A stretch of 32,169 bases of DNA from positions 1 to 32,169 of the forward strand of contig JALWMK010000168.1 of the NCBI GenBank assembly GCA_027083925.1, written 5' to 3'. Within the stretch, counting starts at the first letter, position 1, and each line of letters begins with the position of its first letter. Below are positions 7,682 to 16,138 of this stretch, in pieces. This stretch comes from Sedimenticola sp. GTDB lineage: Bacteria > Pseudomonadota > Gammaproteobacteria > Chromatiales > Chromatiaceae. Below the pieces are notes generated by a model. It did not search any database. It had not been told where the DNA came from and worked only from the letters and a program-made list of their open reading frames with translations. A program made the translations under genes and the position numbers.

Positions 7682-8748
7682 ATGACAATACCCTGTTGAT
7701 CACTGGCGGGGCGGGCTTTATCGGCTCGGCGCTGATTCGCCATCTCATCGGCAACACGGACTACCGCGTGGTGAATCTGGACAAGCTGACCTATGCCGGC
7801 AATCTGGAGTCCCTGGAGTCCGTAGCGGACAGCCCGCGCTATGTGTTCGAGCGGGTGGATATCTGCGATGCTGCCGAAGTACAGCGCGTGTTCCGTGAGC
7901 ATCAGCCTCATGCCGTCATGCACCTGGCCGCCGAGTCCCACGTAGACCGCTCCATCGACGGCCCGGCGGCCTTTATTGAAACCAATGTCAGCGGCACCTG
8001 TGTGCTGCTGGAAGCGGCTCGCGCCTACTGGAACGATCTGGCGAAAGATGAAAAGCAGCGATTCCGCTTTCATCATATTTCCACCGATGAGGTCTACGGC
8101 AGCCTGGGGGCGGAAGGGCTGTTTACCGAGAAATCACCCTACCAGCCCAACTCGCCCTATTCAGCGAGCAAGGCCTCATCGGATCATATGGTGCGCGCCT
8201 GGCATGAGACCTATGGTTTGTCGGTGCTCATTACCAACTGCTCCAACAACTACGGCCCCTACCAGTTCCCGGAAAAGCTCATCCCCCTGGTCATTCTCAA
8301 TGCCCTGGCGGGCAAGGCCTTGCCCATATACGGGCAGGGCGACCAGATCCGGGACTGGCTGTATGTGGATGACCACGCCCGGGCTTTGCTGTGCGTGCTG
8401 GAGCAAGGCAGGGTGGGAGAGACCTACAATATCGGCGGGCACAATGAGAAGACCAACCTGGAAGTGGTAACGGCCCTGTGCGCGATTCTGGACGAAAAGC
8501 GCCCGGATCACCCCGGCGGCATTGGCCGCTATGAGGAACTGATTACCCATGTTACCGACCGTCCCGGCCATGATCAGCGCTACGCTATCGATGCGCAAAA
8601 GATCGAACAGGAATTGGGCTGGGCGCCCGAGGAGACTTTTGAAACCGGCATGAAAAAGACCGTGGACTGGTATCTGGACAACAACGGCTGGTGTCAGCGG
8701 GTGCTGGATGGTAGCTACCGCGGCCAGCGTCTGGGGGTGATCGAATGA
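7678..8748 (+). CDS. rfbB: dTDP-glucose 4,6-dehydratase
   Basis: This is the second enzyme of dTDP-L-rhamnose synthesis, converting dTDP-glucose to the 4-keto-6-deoxy sugar with bound NAD. The 356-residue extended-SDR protein shows the NAD-binding GGAGFIG (10-16), the catalytic STDEVYG (T136-D137-E138) and the YSASK pair (Y161, K165). Its length matches the family (E. coli 361). ATG at 7678 overlaps the carbamoyltransferase stop, and its own stop overlaps rfbA, both as ATGA. All four rml genes follow without a gap in the order B-A-C-D. Confidence 0.97.
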   Translation: MNDNTLLITGGAGFIGSALIRHLIGNTDYRVVNLDKLTYAGNLESLESVADSPRYVFERVDICDAAEVQRVFREHQPHAVMHLAAESHVDRSIDGPAAFIETNVSGTCVLLEAARAYWNDLAKDEKQRFRFHHISTDEVYGSLGAEGLFTEKSPYQPNSPYSASKASSDHMVRAWHETYGLSVLITNCSNNYGPYQFPEKLIPLVILNALAGKALPIYGQGDQIRDWLYVDDHARALLCVLEQGRVGETYNIGGHNEKTNLEVVTALCAILDEKRPDHPGGIGRYEELITHVTDRPGHDQRYAIDAQKIEQELGWAPEETFETGMKKTVDWYLDNNGWCQRVLDGSYRGQRLGVIE

Positions 8749-9620
8749 AAGGCATCATACTTGCCGGCGGTTCCGGTACCCGCTTGCATCCGGTTACCCT
8801 CAGTATTTCCAAACAGCTGCTGCCGGTGTACGACAAGCCCATGATCTACTATCCGTTGAGTACATTGATGCTGGCGGGCATCCGCGAGGTGCTGATTATC
8901 TCTACCCCCCATGACCTGCCCCTGTTCAAACAGTTGTTGGGGGATGGCAACCGCTGGGGTATGTCCCTGGAATATGCCGAGCAGCCCAGGCCGGAGGGAC
9001 TGGCCCAGGCGTTTCTTATCGGCGAGGCCTTCATCGGGGAAGATCCGGTTGCGCTGGTGCTGGGGGACAATATCTTTTACGGGTATGAATTCGGCGGGAT
9101 GTTGAAGAATGCGGCTACCCAAAAAGGGGGGGCGACGGTGTTTGCCTATCCGGTGAAGGATCCCCAGCGCTATGGGGTGGTGGAGTTCGACAAGGATTTC
9201 CGGGCGCTGAGCCTGGAAGAGAAGCCGTCCCAGCCAAAATCCCGCTATGCCGTTACCGGTCTGTATTTCTACGACAACCAGGTGGTGGGTATCGCCAAAA
9301 CCGTGCGGCCATCGCCCCGCGGAGAGCTGGAAATCACCGATGTGAACAAGCATTATCTTGCCGCGGGACAGCTGAATGTGGAAGTGCTGGGCCGAGGCAT
9401 GGCCTGGCTGGATACCGGCACCCATGATTCCCTGCTGGATGCGGCGCAGTTCATTCAAACCCTGGAAACCCGCCAGGGACTGAAAGTGTGTTGCCCAGAG
9501 GAAGTCGCCTGGCGCATGGGCTGGATCGATGATGCAGCCTTGCAGTCCCTGGCGTCGGAACTCGACAAAACCGGCTACGGCCGCTATTTGCAGGATCTGC
9601 TGCGGGAGATGATCCGATGA
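8745..9620 (+). CDS. rfbA: Glucose-1-phosphate thymidylyltransferase
   Basis: This is the first committed step of dTDP-rhamnose synthesis: dTTP plus glucose-1-phosphate gives dTDP-glucose. The 291-residue protein (E. coli about 293) begins with the nucleotidyltransferase signature [12 protein letters not shown] (7-18) and a conserved [19 protein letters not shown] region. The gene includes an A5-G7 run at 9121-9132, in frame here. It overlaps both neighbours by 4 bp (ATGA). Product inhibition by dTDP-rhamnose is known for the family and may control flux. Confidence 0.97.
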   Translation: MKGIILAGGSGTRLHPVTLSISKQLLPVYDKPMIYYPLSTLMLAGIREVLIISTPHDLPLFKQLLGDGNRWGMSLEYAEQPRPEGLAQAFLIGEAFIGEDPVALVLGDNIFYGYEFGGMLKNAATQKGGATVFAYPVKDPQRYGVVEFDKDFRALSLEEKPSQPKSRYAVTGLYFYDNQVVGIAKTVRPSPRGELEITDVNKHYLAAGQLNVEVLGRGMAWLDTGTHDSLLDAAQFIQTLETRQGLKVCCPEEVAWRMGWIDDAALQSLASELDKTGYGRYLQDLLREMIR

Positions 9621-10180
9621 AAGTACTGGAAACCGATATCCCTGGCGTACTGATCGTCGAACCTGACGTGCATGGCGACAAGCGTGGCTGGTTCATGGAG
9701 GTCTGGCAGCAGCAGCGCTATGTTGAGGCGGGCATGGATGCCGCTTTCGTGCAGGACAATATGGCGCTGTCCAGCCATGGCATCCTGCGTGGCCTGCATC
9801 TGCAACATCCGCATGCCCAGGGCAAACTGGTGCAGGTGGTCATGGGCGAGGTGTTCGATGTGGCGGTGGATGTACGCCGGGGGTCTCCTCATTTCGGTAA
9901 ATGGGTGGGGGTGATCCTTTCCGGTGATACCCGTCGCCAACTGTGGGTGCCGCCGGGTTTCGCCCACGGCTATGTGGTGACCAGCAATCAGGCCATTTTC
10001 AGCTACAAATGCACTGAACGCTATCATCCGGAAACCGACCTGAGCATCCGCTGGGATGATGAGGATATTGGTATCGACTGGCCCATTGTGGGCAAACCCA
10101 GCCTGTCCGGCAAAGATGCCGATGCCCTGATGTTGAAAGACATTCCGGAACAGCGCCTGCCGGAGTATCGTCATGAGTGA
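9617..10180 (+). CDS. rfbC: dTDP-4-dehydrorhamnose 3,5-epimerase
   Basis: The 187-residue cupin-fold enzyme epimerises C3 and C5 of the 4-keto-6-deoxy intermediate. RGLHLQ (58-63) supplies the catalytic base H61, and Y130 in FSYKCTERY is the expected acid. The length is typical (E. coli 185). It starts in ATGA overlap with rfbA, and its stop lies 8 bp inside rfbD. Confidence 0.96.
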   Translation: MKVLETDIPGVLIVEPDVHGDKRGWFMEVWQQQRYVEAGMDAAFVQDNMALSSHGILRGLHLQHPHAQGKLVQVVMGEVFDVAVDVRRGSPHFGKWVGVILSGDTRRQLWVPPGFAHGYVVTSNQAIFSYKCTERYHPETDLSIRWDDEDIGIDWPIVGKPSLSGKDADALMLKDIPEQRLPEYRHE

Positions 10181-11087
10181 AACATCCCCACTGGTTCTGC
10201 TGTTTGGCCACAGTGGCCAGCTTGGCTGGGAGTTGCGCCGCACCCTGGCTCCCCTGGGGGAGATCGTAACCGCAGGTGTGGATGGCGCCGGCCATTATCT
10301 GGATCTGACCGATGGCGCTGCCCTGGATGCGCTGGTGCATGATTTGCGCCCTGCGTTGATGGTGAACGCCACGGCATACACAGCGGTGGACGAGGCCGAA
10401 GCTGAAGAAAAGCTGGCCTACCGGATCAATGCAGAGGTGGTTGGTGAAATGGGCAGGCTGGGCGCTGAAATGGACATTCCGGTGCTGCATTTTTCCACCG
10501 ATTATGTGTTTTCCGGCGTCGCAGACCGGCCCTGGAAGGAGCATGACGTACCCGCCCCCAGGAGCATCTACGGTAAATCCAAGCTTGCCGGAGAGCAGGC
10601 CCTGTTTGCATCCCGCGCAGAGCACCTGATACTGCGCACCGCCTGGGTGTATGGTGGCAGGGGCAGAAATTTTCTGCTTACCATGCAACGGCTTTTTGCC
10701 GAGAAAGACCGGCTCAAGGTGGTTGCCGACCAGTTTGGCGCGCCCACCTGGTCACGCTTCATTGCCGAGGCCGCATCCCAGGTGCTGGCGCAATGCAAAA
10801 CACCTCAGGGTCAGTTCCGCTTTGGCAGGCATGATGGCCAGGTGTTCCACCTCACTGCTGCAGGACAGGCCAGCTGGCATGAATTTGCCCAGGCGATTCT
10901 CGAACAGACTGCAGAAGACTGTGTGCTCGATCCGATTTCCACGGAACAGTATCCCACGCCCGCCGCCCGCCCCGCCTATTCCGTGCTGGACAATGATAAC
11001 CTTGCGGCGGCTTTCGGTGTGCGCCTGCCCCACTGGCGGCGGGGGCTGGCCCTGTGCCTGGAAGAAATGCAGCACGCCGGCGCCTGA
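10173..11087 (+). CDS. rfbD: dTDP-4-dehydrorhamnose reductase
   Basis: This is the last step to dTDP-L-rhamnose, an NAD(P)H-dependent reduction of the 4-keto group. The 304-residue SDR has GHSGQLG (12-18) for cofactor binding, STDYVF (108-113) and the catalytic YGKSK (Y133, K137). It overlaps rfbC by 8 bp and ends 7 nt before the acyltransferase start. No rhamnosyltransferase follows, so the user of the sugar is encoded elsewhere. Confidence 0.96.
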   Translation: MSETSPLVLLFGHSGQLGWELRRTLAPLGEIVTAGVDGAGHYLDLTDGAALDALVHDLRPALMVNATAYTAVDEAEAEEKLAYRINAEVVGEMGRLGAEMDIPVLHFSTDYVFSGVADRPWKEHDVPAPRSIYGKSKLAGEQALFASRAEHLILRTAWVYGGRGRNFLLTMQRLFAEKDRLKVVADQFGAPTWSRFIAEAASQVLAQCKTPQGQFRFGRHDGQVFHLTAAGQASWHEFAQAILEQTAEDCVLDPISTEQYPTPAARPAYSVLDNDNLAAAFGVRLPHWRRGLALCLEEMQHAGA

Positions 11088-11094
11088 CGGGGTC

Positions 11095-12021
11095 GTGGCA
11101 AACAGGTATAAAGGACTACCGCTGTATCATCCGCGCCTGTGGCCTGCCTGGGCCGGAGTTGGCGTCCTGCGCCTGCTGGCGTGGCTGCCCTATCCGGTGA
11201 TCCTGTTTATTGGCCCTTTCGTGGGGCGGCTGTATATGCTGCTCCTGCCCAAGCGAAGAAAAATCGCGCAAATCAATATCGATCTTTGTTTTCCCGATCG
11301 AACCCCTCAGTGGCGGAAGCAGTTGTTGCGTGAAAACCGCGACAATCTCGGCATCAGCCTGCTCGAAGCCCCCCTCGCCTGGTGGGGCTCGCCACGCCGT
11401 ATTGCAAAGCTCGTGCATGTGCATGGGCTGGAGAACCTGCAGCAGGCATTGCAGCGTGGCAAAGGCGTTTTGCTCCTGTCTGCGCATCTGAACAGCCCGG
11501 AGCTGGGCAGCCGCCTGCTGCTGCATGTGCAGCCGTTCATGGGCATGTATCGCCCGGACAACAACCCGGTCATGGAGCGAGTCATCAGCAACGGGCGGCG
11601 CAAATGGATCCAGGGGCTGATTCCCCGGCACAATGTGCGGAGCCTGATTCGCGCCCTTAAACAAGGCCATGCCGTATGGTATGCTGCAGACCAGAATACG
11701 GCGCGCCGGGAGTCCGTATTTGCGGAGTTTTTCGGCATCACAGCTTCCACCAATTCCGCCACTGCACGCCTGGCGAAGCTGAGCGGAGCAGCCGTCGTGC
11801 CGTTTCGCGCCATACGGCGAAAAGACGGCAGGGGACACGATCTGTTTCTGGAGCCGCCCTGGGAGGATTTTCCCGGTGATGATTTGCTGGCAAATACCCA
11901 ACGAGTAAATGACCTGGTGGAGAGATGGGTGCGTGAAACCCCGGAGCAATACATGTGGATCCATCGCCGTTTTCGCACCCGCCCCCAGCGCTCTGACCCC
12001 CGGCTCTATCCGGTGGATTGA
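11095..12021 (+). CDS. LpxL/LpxM-like lipid A late acyltransferase
   Basis: The 308-residue protein belongs to the LpxL/HtrB lysophospholipid acyltransferase group, which adds secondary acyl chains to Kdo-lipid A at the inner membrane. The catalytic HX4E is seen as AHLNSPE (H131, E136), preceded by a hydrophobic N-terminal helix (about 21-50, GVGVLRLLAWLPYPVILFIG) and followed by an MYRPDNNP block and the C-terminal PEQYMWIHRRF motif typical of the family. The start is GTG at 11095, 7 nt after rfbD; the frame extends upstream only as a shadow of rfbD. The stop TGA directly abuts the msbA ATG. Which acyl position it modifies cannot be read from the sequence. Confidence 0.87.
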   Translation: MANRYKGLPLYHPRLWPAWAGVGVLRLLAWLPYPVILFIGPFVGRLYMLLLPKRRKIAQINIDLCFPDRTPQWRKQLLRENRDNLGISLLEAPLAWWGSPRRIAKLVHVHGLENLQQALQRGKGVLLLSAHLNSPELGSRLLLHVQPFMGMYRPDNNPVMERVISNGRRKWIQGLIPRHNVRSLIRALKQGHAVWYAADQNTARRESVFAEFFGITASTNSATARLAKLSGAAVVPFRAIRRKDGRGHDLFLEPPWEDFPGDDLLANTQRVNDLVERWVRETPEQYMWIHRRFRTRPQRSDPRLYPVD

Positions 12022-13803
12022 ATGAGCCGCAAGCAGCCGCCCCAAACCACTTTCGCTGAAAGCAAGGAACTCTACCTGCGCTTGCTGGGCTATGTGCGGC
12101 CCTACTGGCTGGTGTTTGTGCTGGCGATCCTGTTCACGGTTTTTTTGGCCGCTACCGAACCCGCCATTCCCTATCTGATGCAACCATTAATGGATAAGGC
12201 ATTCGTGGAGCGTGACCAGCAGTATATGTTCTGGATGCCCATCGCCCTGCTGTTGCTGTATGTGGCGAGGGGTATCTTTGGTTTCATTAGCCGGGTGGCA
12301 TTTCAGTGGGTGGGTGGCAAGGTGGTGCTGGATCTGCGGCGGGAAATGTTCGAGCGCATTCTGACCCTGCCGACCGCTTATTTCGACGCTCATGCCACGG
12401 GTAATCTGATCGCCAAGATCACCTATGATGTCACCCAGGTGACCACCGCCGCCACCCGGGTGCTGGTTGTCTTGCTGCGGGACTCCCTTTCCGTGATGGG
12501 TCTGCTGGGCTTTATGCTGTATCTGAACTGGCGTTTTACCCTGGTGGTGTCTGTACTGTTACCGGTGATGCTGGTGTTCGTGCGCTTCATTGCCGGACGC
12601 ATGCGCCGTTCCAGCCGCGAACTGCAGGAAACCATGGGAGAAATGACCCATGCCCTTGAAGAAGCCACCCGGGGCAACAAGATTGTCAAGGTCTATGGCG
12701 GCGAGACGTCCGAGCGCAAGCGCTTCCACAAGCTGGCCAACTGGGTGCGGCGCTATCGCTTCAAGCTGAAGGTAGCGGACGCCACCAGCGCCCCCATCGT
12801 CGAGTTTATCGGCGCCATCATGATCGCCCTGCTCATCTATCTGGGAACCGGCCAGTTTGGTGGGGAACCCATGACGGTTGGGGAGTTCACGGCCTTTTTT
12901 ACCGCCATGGGGCTGCTGTTCCCCCCCATCAAGCGCTTGACCGCCATCAACCAGCCATTGCAGACGGGGCTGGCTGGTGCCGAATCCGTGTTCCGCCTTA
13001 TCGATGAAAAGCCGGAAGTGGATACCGGCGTCAGGGAACTGGGCGAAGTGCAAGGGCGGATCTGCTTCGAAAATGTCAGCTTTTGTTATGCACAGGCGGA
13101 GAACGACGCCTTGAGTGACATCAGTTTTACTGTAGAGCCGGGACAAAGTGTGGCGCTGGTCGGGCCATCCGGCAGCGGCAAGACCACCATTGCGGCGTTG
13201 ATCCCCCGTTTCTATGAGCCAACATCCGGGCGCATTACCCTGGATGGCATTCCCCTTGGCGAGATCCGGCTGCGCAGCTTGCGCGACTGTATCGCCTATG
13301 TGGGCCAGGAATCTGTGCTGTTCAATGATACCGTGGCAGCCAACATCTCCTATGGGCTGAGACAGGCGCCGAGTCAGGAACAGCTCGAAGCAGCGGCGAA
13401 AGCCGCCCATGCGCTGGCTTTTATTCAGGAATTGCCCCAGGGATTTAGTACAATGGTGGGTGAAGACGGGGTGCGCCTGTCAGGTGGCCAGCGGCAACGT
13501 ATCGCCATCGCCCGAGCGTTGCTCCGGGATGCGCCGATACTGATACTGGACGAAGCGACCTCCGCGCTGGATACAGCGTCGGAACGCCATGTGCAGGCGG
13601 CATTGCACAATCTGACCGCAAACCGCAGCACTCTGGTCATCGCCCATCGCCTGTCCACCATAGAAAACACCGACCGCATACTGGTGGTCAATCGGGGATG
13701 TATTGTCGAGACAGGTACCCATGCCGAACTTATTGAACGAAATGGTGAATATGCAGATTTGTACAACAATCAAATTGTTCTGCAGCGTGAAGGAAATCCA
13801 TGA
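12022..13803 (+). CDS. msbA: Lipid A export ABC transporter MsbA
   Basis: This is an ABC half-transporter (homodimer) that flips lipid A-core across the inner membrane. Its 593 residues compare with 582 in E. coli. The N-terminal membrane domain has about six helices (near 28-48, 66-90, 140-165, 170-192, 258-275 and 283-305). The nucleotide-binding domain has Walker A GPSGSGKT (381-388), the LSGGQ signature (486-490), Walker B ILILDE (506-511) and switch His H542. The gene begins at the base after the acyltransferase stop and ends in ATGA overlap with the methyltransferase. Acylation of lipid A is a known prerequisite for efficient MsbA transport, so the adjacency makes functional sense. Confidence 0.94.
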   Translation: MSRKQPPQTTFAESKELYLRLLGYVRPYWLVFVLAILFTVFLAATEPAIPYLMQPLMDKAFVERDQQYMFWMPIALLLLYVARGIFGFISRVAFQWVGGKVVLDLRREMFERILTLPTAYFDAHATGNLIAKITYDVTQVTTAATRVLVVLLRDSLSVMGLLGFMLYLNWRFTLVVSVLLPVMLVFVRFIAGRMRRSSRELQETMGEMTHALEEATRGNKIVKVYGGETSERKRFHKLANWVRRYRFKLKVADATSAPIVEFIGAIMIALLIYLGTGQFGGEPMTVGEFTAFFTAMGLLFPPIKRLTAINQPLQTGLAGAESVFRLIDEKPEVDTGVRELGEVQGRICFENVSFCYAQAENDALSDISFTVEPGQSVALVGPSGSGKTTIAALIPRFYEPTSGRITLDGIPLGEIRLRSLRDCIAYVGQESVLFNDTVAANISYGLRQAPSQEQLEAAAKAAHALAFIQELPQGFSTMVGEDGVRLSGGQRQRIAIARALLRDAPILILDEATSALDTASERHVQAALHNLTANRSTLVIAHRLSTIENTDRILVVNRGCIVETGTHAELIERNGEYADLYNNQIVLQREGNP

Positions 13804-14528
13804 GTGATAACGATGACATGAAACCACCCGTCGGGGAAGGGGAACTGGATTTTTCCGGCAAATATTCCAGGCAGAAGGCGGATGAGTATTTTGCAAAGCA
13901 CCAAAGTACGTTCGGGCGGCGGCTGTCCAACTATTGGGAGCACCATATGGCCCGCCGGGCTTTACGAATGGCAGGCAATCCGTCCTCGGTTCTGGATTTG
14001 CCCTGTGGCGCGGGCCGCTTCTGGGATTTGCTGGCGGAAGATCCCCGGCGTGAGCTGTATGCTGCGGATTACAGCGAAGGGATGCTGGCGGTGGCCAAGC
14101 AGCTGCAGCCTGCGGAGATTGCCTCCCGCTTCCAGGTATTCCAGACTTCCGCCTTTGATATAAAGATGGAAGATGCTGCCGTCGATGGCATTCTCTGTAT
14201 GCGCCTGTTGCACCATATCGGGGAGCGGGAAGACCGCATGCGCATCTACCGGGAGTTCCGTCGCGTGACGCGCGACAGCGTTTGCATTTCCTTGTGGGTG
14301 GATGGCAACTACAAGGCCTGGCGGCGTTTGAAGCTGGAGCAAGACAGAAATAGCGGAAAAAAACCCCGCAAGCGCAAAACGGACTTCCAGAACCGCTTTA
14401 TCCATCCCCGGAAAGAGCTGGAACAGGAATTTGCCGAAGCGGGCTTTGCCGTGGCGGGCAAGGTGGATTTCCTGCCGGGCCACTCCCTGTGGCGCACCTA
14501 TGTGCTGCGCAAGGCGGGACAACAGTGA
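13800..14528 (+). CDS. Class I SAM-dependent methyltransferase
   Basis: The 242-residue Rossmann methyltransferase has motif I VLDLPCGAGRF (64-74), an acidic residue ending strand 2 (YAADYSEGM, D90) and a post-motif region DGILCMRLLHHIGERED resembling small-molecule methylases. The C-terminal half contains a basic stretch (KKPRKRK, around residue 185). The substrate is unknown. Its place between msbA and an LPS-kinase-like gene, with 4-bp overlaps on both sides, suggests methylation of a core sugar or phosphate, which is inference. Confidence 0.82.
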   Translation: MSDNDDMKPPVGEGELDFSGKYSRQKADEYFAKHQSTFGRRLSNYWEHHMARRALRMAGNPSSVLDLPCGAGRFWDLLAEDPRRELYAADYSEGMLAVAKQLQPAEIASRFQVFQTSAFDIKMEDAAVDGILCMRLLHHIGEREDRMRIYREFRRVTRDSVCISLWVDGNYKAWRRLKLEQDRNSGKKPRKRKTDFQNRFIHPRKELEQEFAEAGFAVAGKVDFLPGHSLWRTYVLRKAGQQ

Positions 14529-15214
14529 AGGTAATCAGCGCGGAGCAACACGAACGACTGGTGGCCGGCGCCAGGGTGCTCGAAGAACAATCCTTCGGCG
14601 TCAAGGTCTGGCTGCTGCCGGATCGGCGGGTGGTAAAAGTGTTCCGGCTCAAACGTCCCCTGAGCTCCGGCAGGCTATATCCCTACAATACCCGTTTCGC
14701 CAACAATGCACGGCGCTTGCGGGCCAGAGGCGTGTCCGCGCCGAACATCCTGGAGACCTATTACTGCCCGGACATCCAGCGTCATGGTGTGGTGTATGAT
14801 CTGCTGGAAGGCACGACATTTTATGCTTTGCTGGCAAAGGCGGAGGATGAAACCCTGTTTCGCACCTTTGCCCGCTTTCTCGGGGAATTGCACGAGAAAG
14901 GCATCTATTTTCGTTCGGTGCATCCGGGCAATGTGTTGCTGAAAGAGGATGGCGGCATGGGTCTGATCGATATTCAGGATGTCCGCTTCTGGCCCTGGCA
15001 GCTGGGGAAGAAAACCCGGGCGAGAAATTTCCGCCATCTGTACAACAGTGACTACAACAGCCTGGCGATGCGTGAGTTTGGCTTTGAGCGCTTTGTCGAT
15101 CTCTATCTGCAGGAGCTGCCCTGCAGCGAGGCGTACCGGCAAAGCCTGAAGCCGTTGATTTTGGAATGGGACAAGGCCTGGGAGCGCAGAAAGCAGGATT
15201 CTGCCGTATCCTGA
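14525..15214 (+). CDS. LPS-kinase-like protein with Ser at the catalytic Asp position
   Basis: The 229-residue protein has the small-kinase fold of InaA/KdkA/'toluene tolerance' proteins: ATP-site Lys K38 (RVVKVF), catalytic loop FRSVHPGN with Asn N136, and a metal motif LIDIQD (D149, D152). The HRD Asp aligns with Ser S131, five residues before N136, so catalysis must differ from canonical kinases or be lost. I recall FRS-type loops in some pseudomonad LPS-kinase-like proteins, so this may be a conserved subfamily rather than decay. The start is GTG at 14525, overlapping the methyltransferase stop (GTGA). An ATG at 14489 also exists but lies within the upstream gene. It is probably a core kinase or regulator on the cytoplasmic face. 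Confidence 0.75.
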   Translation: MKVISAEQHERLVAGARVLEEQSFGVKVWLLPDRRVVKVFRLKRPLSSGRLYPYNTRFANNARRLRARGVSAPNILETYYCPDIQRHGVVYDLLEGTTFYALLAKAEDETLFRTFARFLGELHEKGIYFRSVHPGNVLLKEDGGMGLIDIQDVRFWPWQLGKKTRARNFRHLYNSDYNSLAMREFGFERFVDLYLQELPCSEAYRQSLKPLILEWDKAWERRKQDSAVS

Positions 15215-15223
15215 GCCTTGGCA

Positions 15224-15246
15224 GCCACGACCCAGCGGGTTGTGGC
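15224..15246 (+). terminator. GC-rich hairpin after the kinase-like gene
   Basis: A 10-bp stem (15224-15233 with 15237-15246, one G-U pair in RNA) closes an AGC loop and is followed by ATTTGATTT. It lies 9 nt after the stop at 15214 and 18 nt before the next start. It looks like a moderate intrinsic terminator or attenuator, with a weak U tract, separating the decoration genes from the outer-membrane protein gene. Confidence 0.55.
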
Positions 15247-15264
15247 ATTTGATTTGGATGGGAA

Positions 15265-16125
15265 ATGATGAGAAAACACAGTTTGATTTTCGTGGTGGGC
15301 GGTTGCCTGCTGCTGGCAAGCATGGCGGTGGCCGGGCAACGCAGCCCTGAACCGCTCAAGACGCTCTCGCCGGAAACCGGGGCAGCGATGGAATTCAAGC
15401 TCTCCTATGAGTCTTTTTCCGGCGTGGAACTGGATGAAGTTGAGGATTTTGATGGCTGGACCACCATGGCGGAGGTTTCCCTGCCCTTTATGGACAGGTT
15501 CCGGATCCGTTTCAGCTACCCGTTTAATACCGAAGGCGACGCCACGGTGAAATCCGGTCATTACACCATGCCGGGTGAATCCATCGATATCGACGGCAAT
15601 GGTGGCGTGTTTGATTTCATGACCCTTACCTTCGAGCATCAGCTGCAAAGCTTGGACGATGCCGGTTACGGCCTGGCCTATTACCTGGGCGCTGGCGCGG
15701 TTCCGGAGCGTCTGGAGACGACCCTGGCGCGCCCAGGCACTGGTTATGACGCCATCAACCATACGGGCACGGTGTTTCTTGCCGGAATAAGAATGGATCG
15801 GCGGCACGGCTTTGGCCACGGCATTACCAACCTGGGGCTGCGCTACTATGGCAGTTCGGATGATCTGAACCCCGGTTCCAGCGACCAGTTTGTCGTCGCC
15901 GACCTGAAGGCGGCGATCCTGTTCAATCCCTGGGGTGCGGTGCATCCTGTGCTGGAGCTGACCTATCTGGGGGATTTTTCCGACATGAACCAGCTTACCC
16001 TGTATCCCGGCCTGGTATTGCCCCTGGGCAAGAGCATCGACCTGAAAGCCGGGGCGGCAATTGGCCTGGGGGGTAACGGCAGCGAGTTTGGCGGCCATGC
16101 CCAGGCCGTCTTTCGTTTCTTCTAG
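15265..16125 (+). CDS. Probable outer-membrane beta-barrel protein
   Basis: The 286-residue protein has a Sec signal peptide (basic MMRKH, hydrophobic LIFVVGGCLLLASM, likely cut after AVA at residue 23). The rest is rich in alternating hydrophobic/aromatic strands and Gly and ends in Phe (AQAVFRFF), the classic barrel C-terminal signature. C14 lies inside the hydrophobic core and is not a convincing lipobox. I do not recognise the exact family. An ATG pair at 15265/15268 gives two equivalent starts. It follows the hairpin at 15224 and precedes hldE by 13 nt, so it may open a new transcript that runs into the core-synthesis genes. Confidence 0.65.
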   Translation: MMRKHSLIFVVGGCLLLASMAVAGQRSPEPLKTLSPETGAAMEFKLSYESFSGVELDEVEDFDGWTTMAEVSLPFMDRFRIRFSYPFNTEGDATVKSGHYTMPGESIDIDGNGGVFDFMTLTFEHQLQSLDDAGYGLAYYLGAGAVPERLETTLARPGTGYDAINHTGTVFLAGIRMDRRHGFGHGITNLGLRYYGSSDDLNPGSSDQFVVADLKAAILFNPWGAVHPVLELTYLGDFSDMNQLTLYPGLVLPLGKSIDLKAGAAIGLGGNGSEFGGHAQAVFRFF

Positions 16126-16138
16126 CCCGCAGGTTTTC

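Noticed and set aside
11116-12183. 355-residue minus-strand open frame
   Set aside because: It spans the antisense of the acyltransferase and the msbA start; no recognisable domain.
15276-15310. Lipoprotein signal at Cys14 of the outer-membrane protein
   Set aside because: The residues before the Cys do not fit a lipobox, and the Cys is followed by more hydrophobic helix ending in a standard AVA cleavage site.
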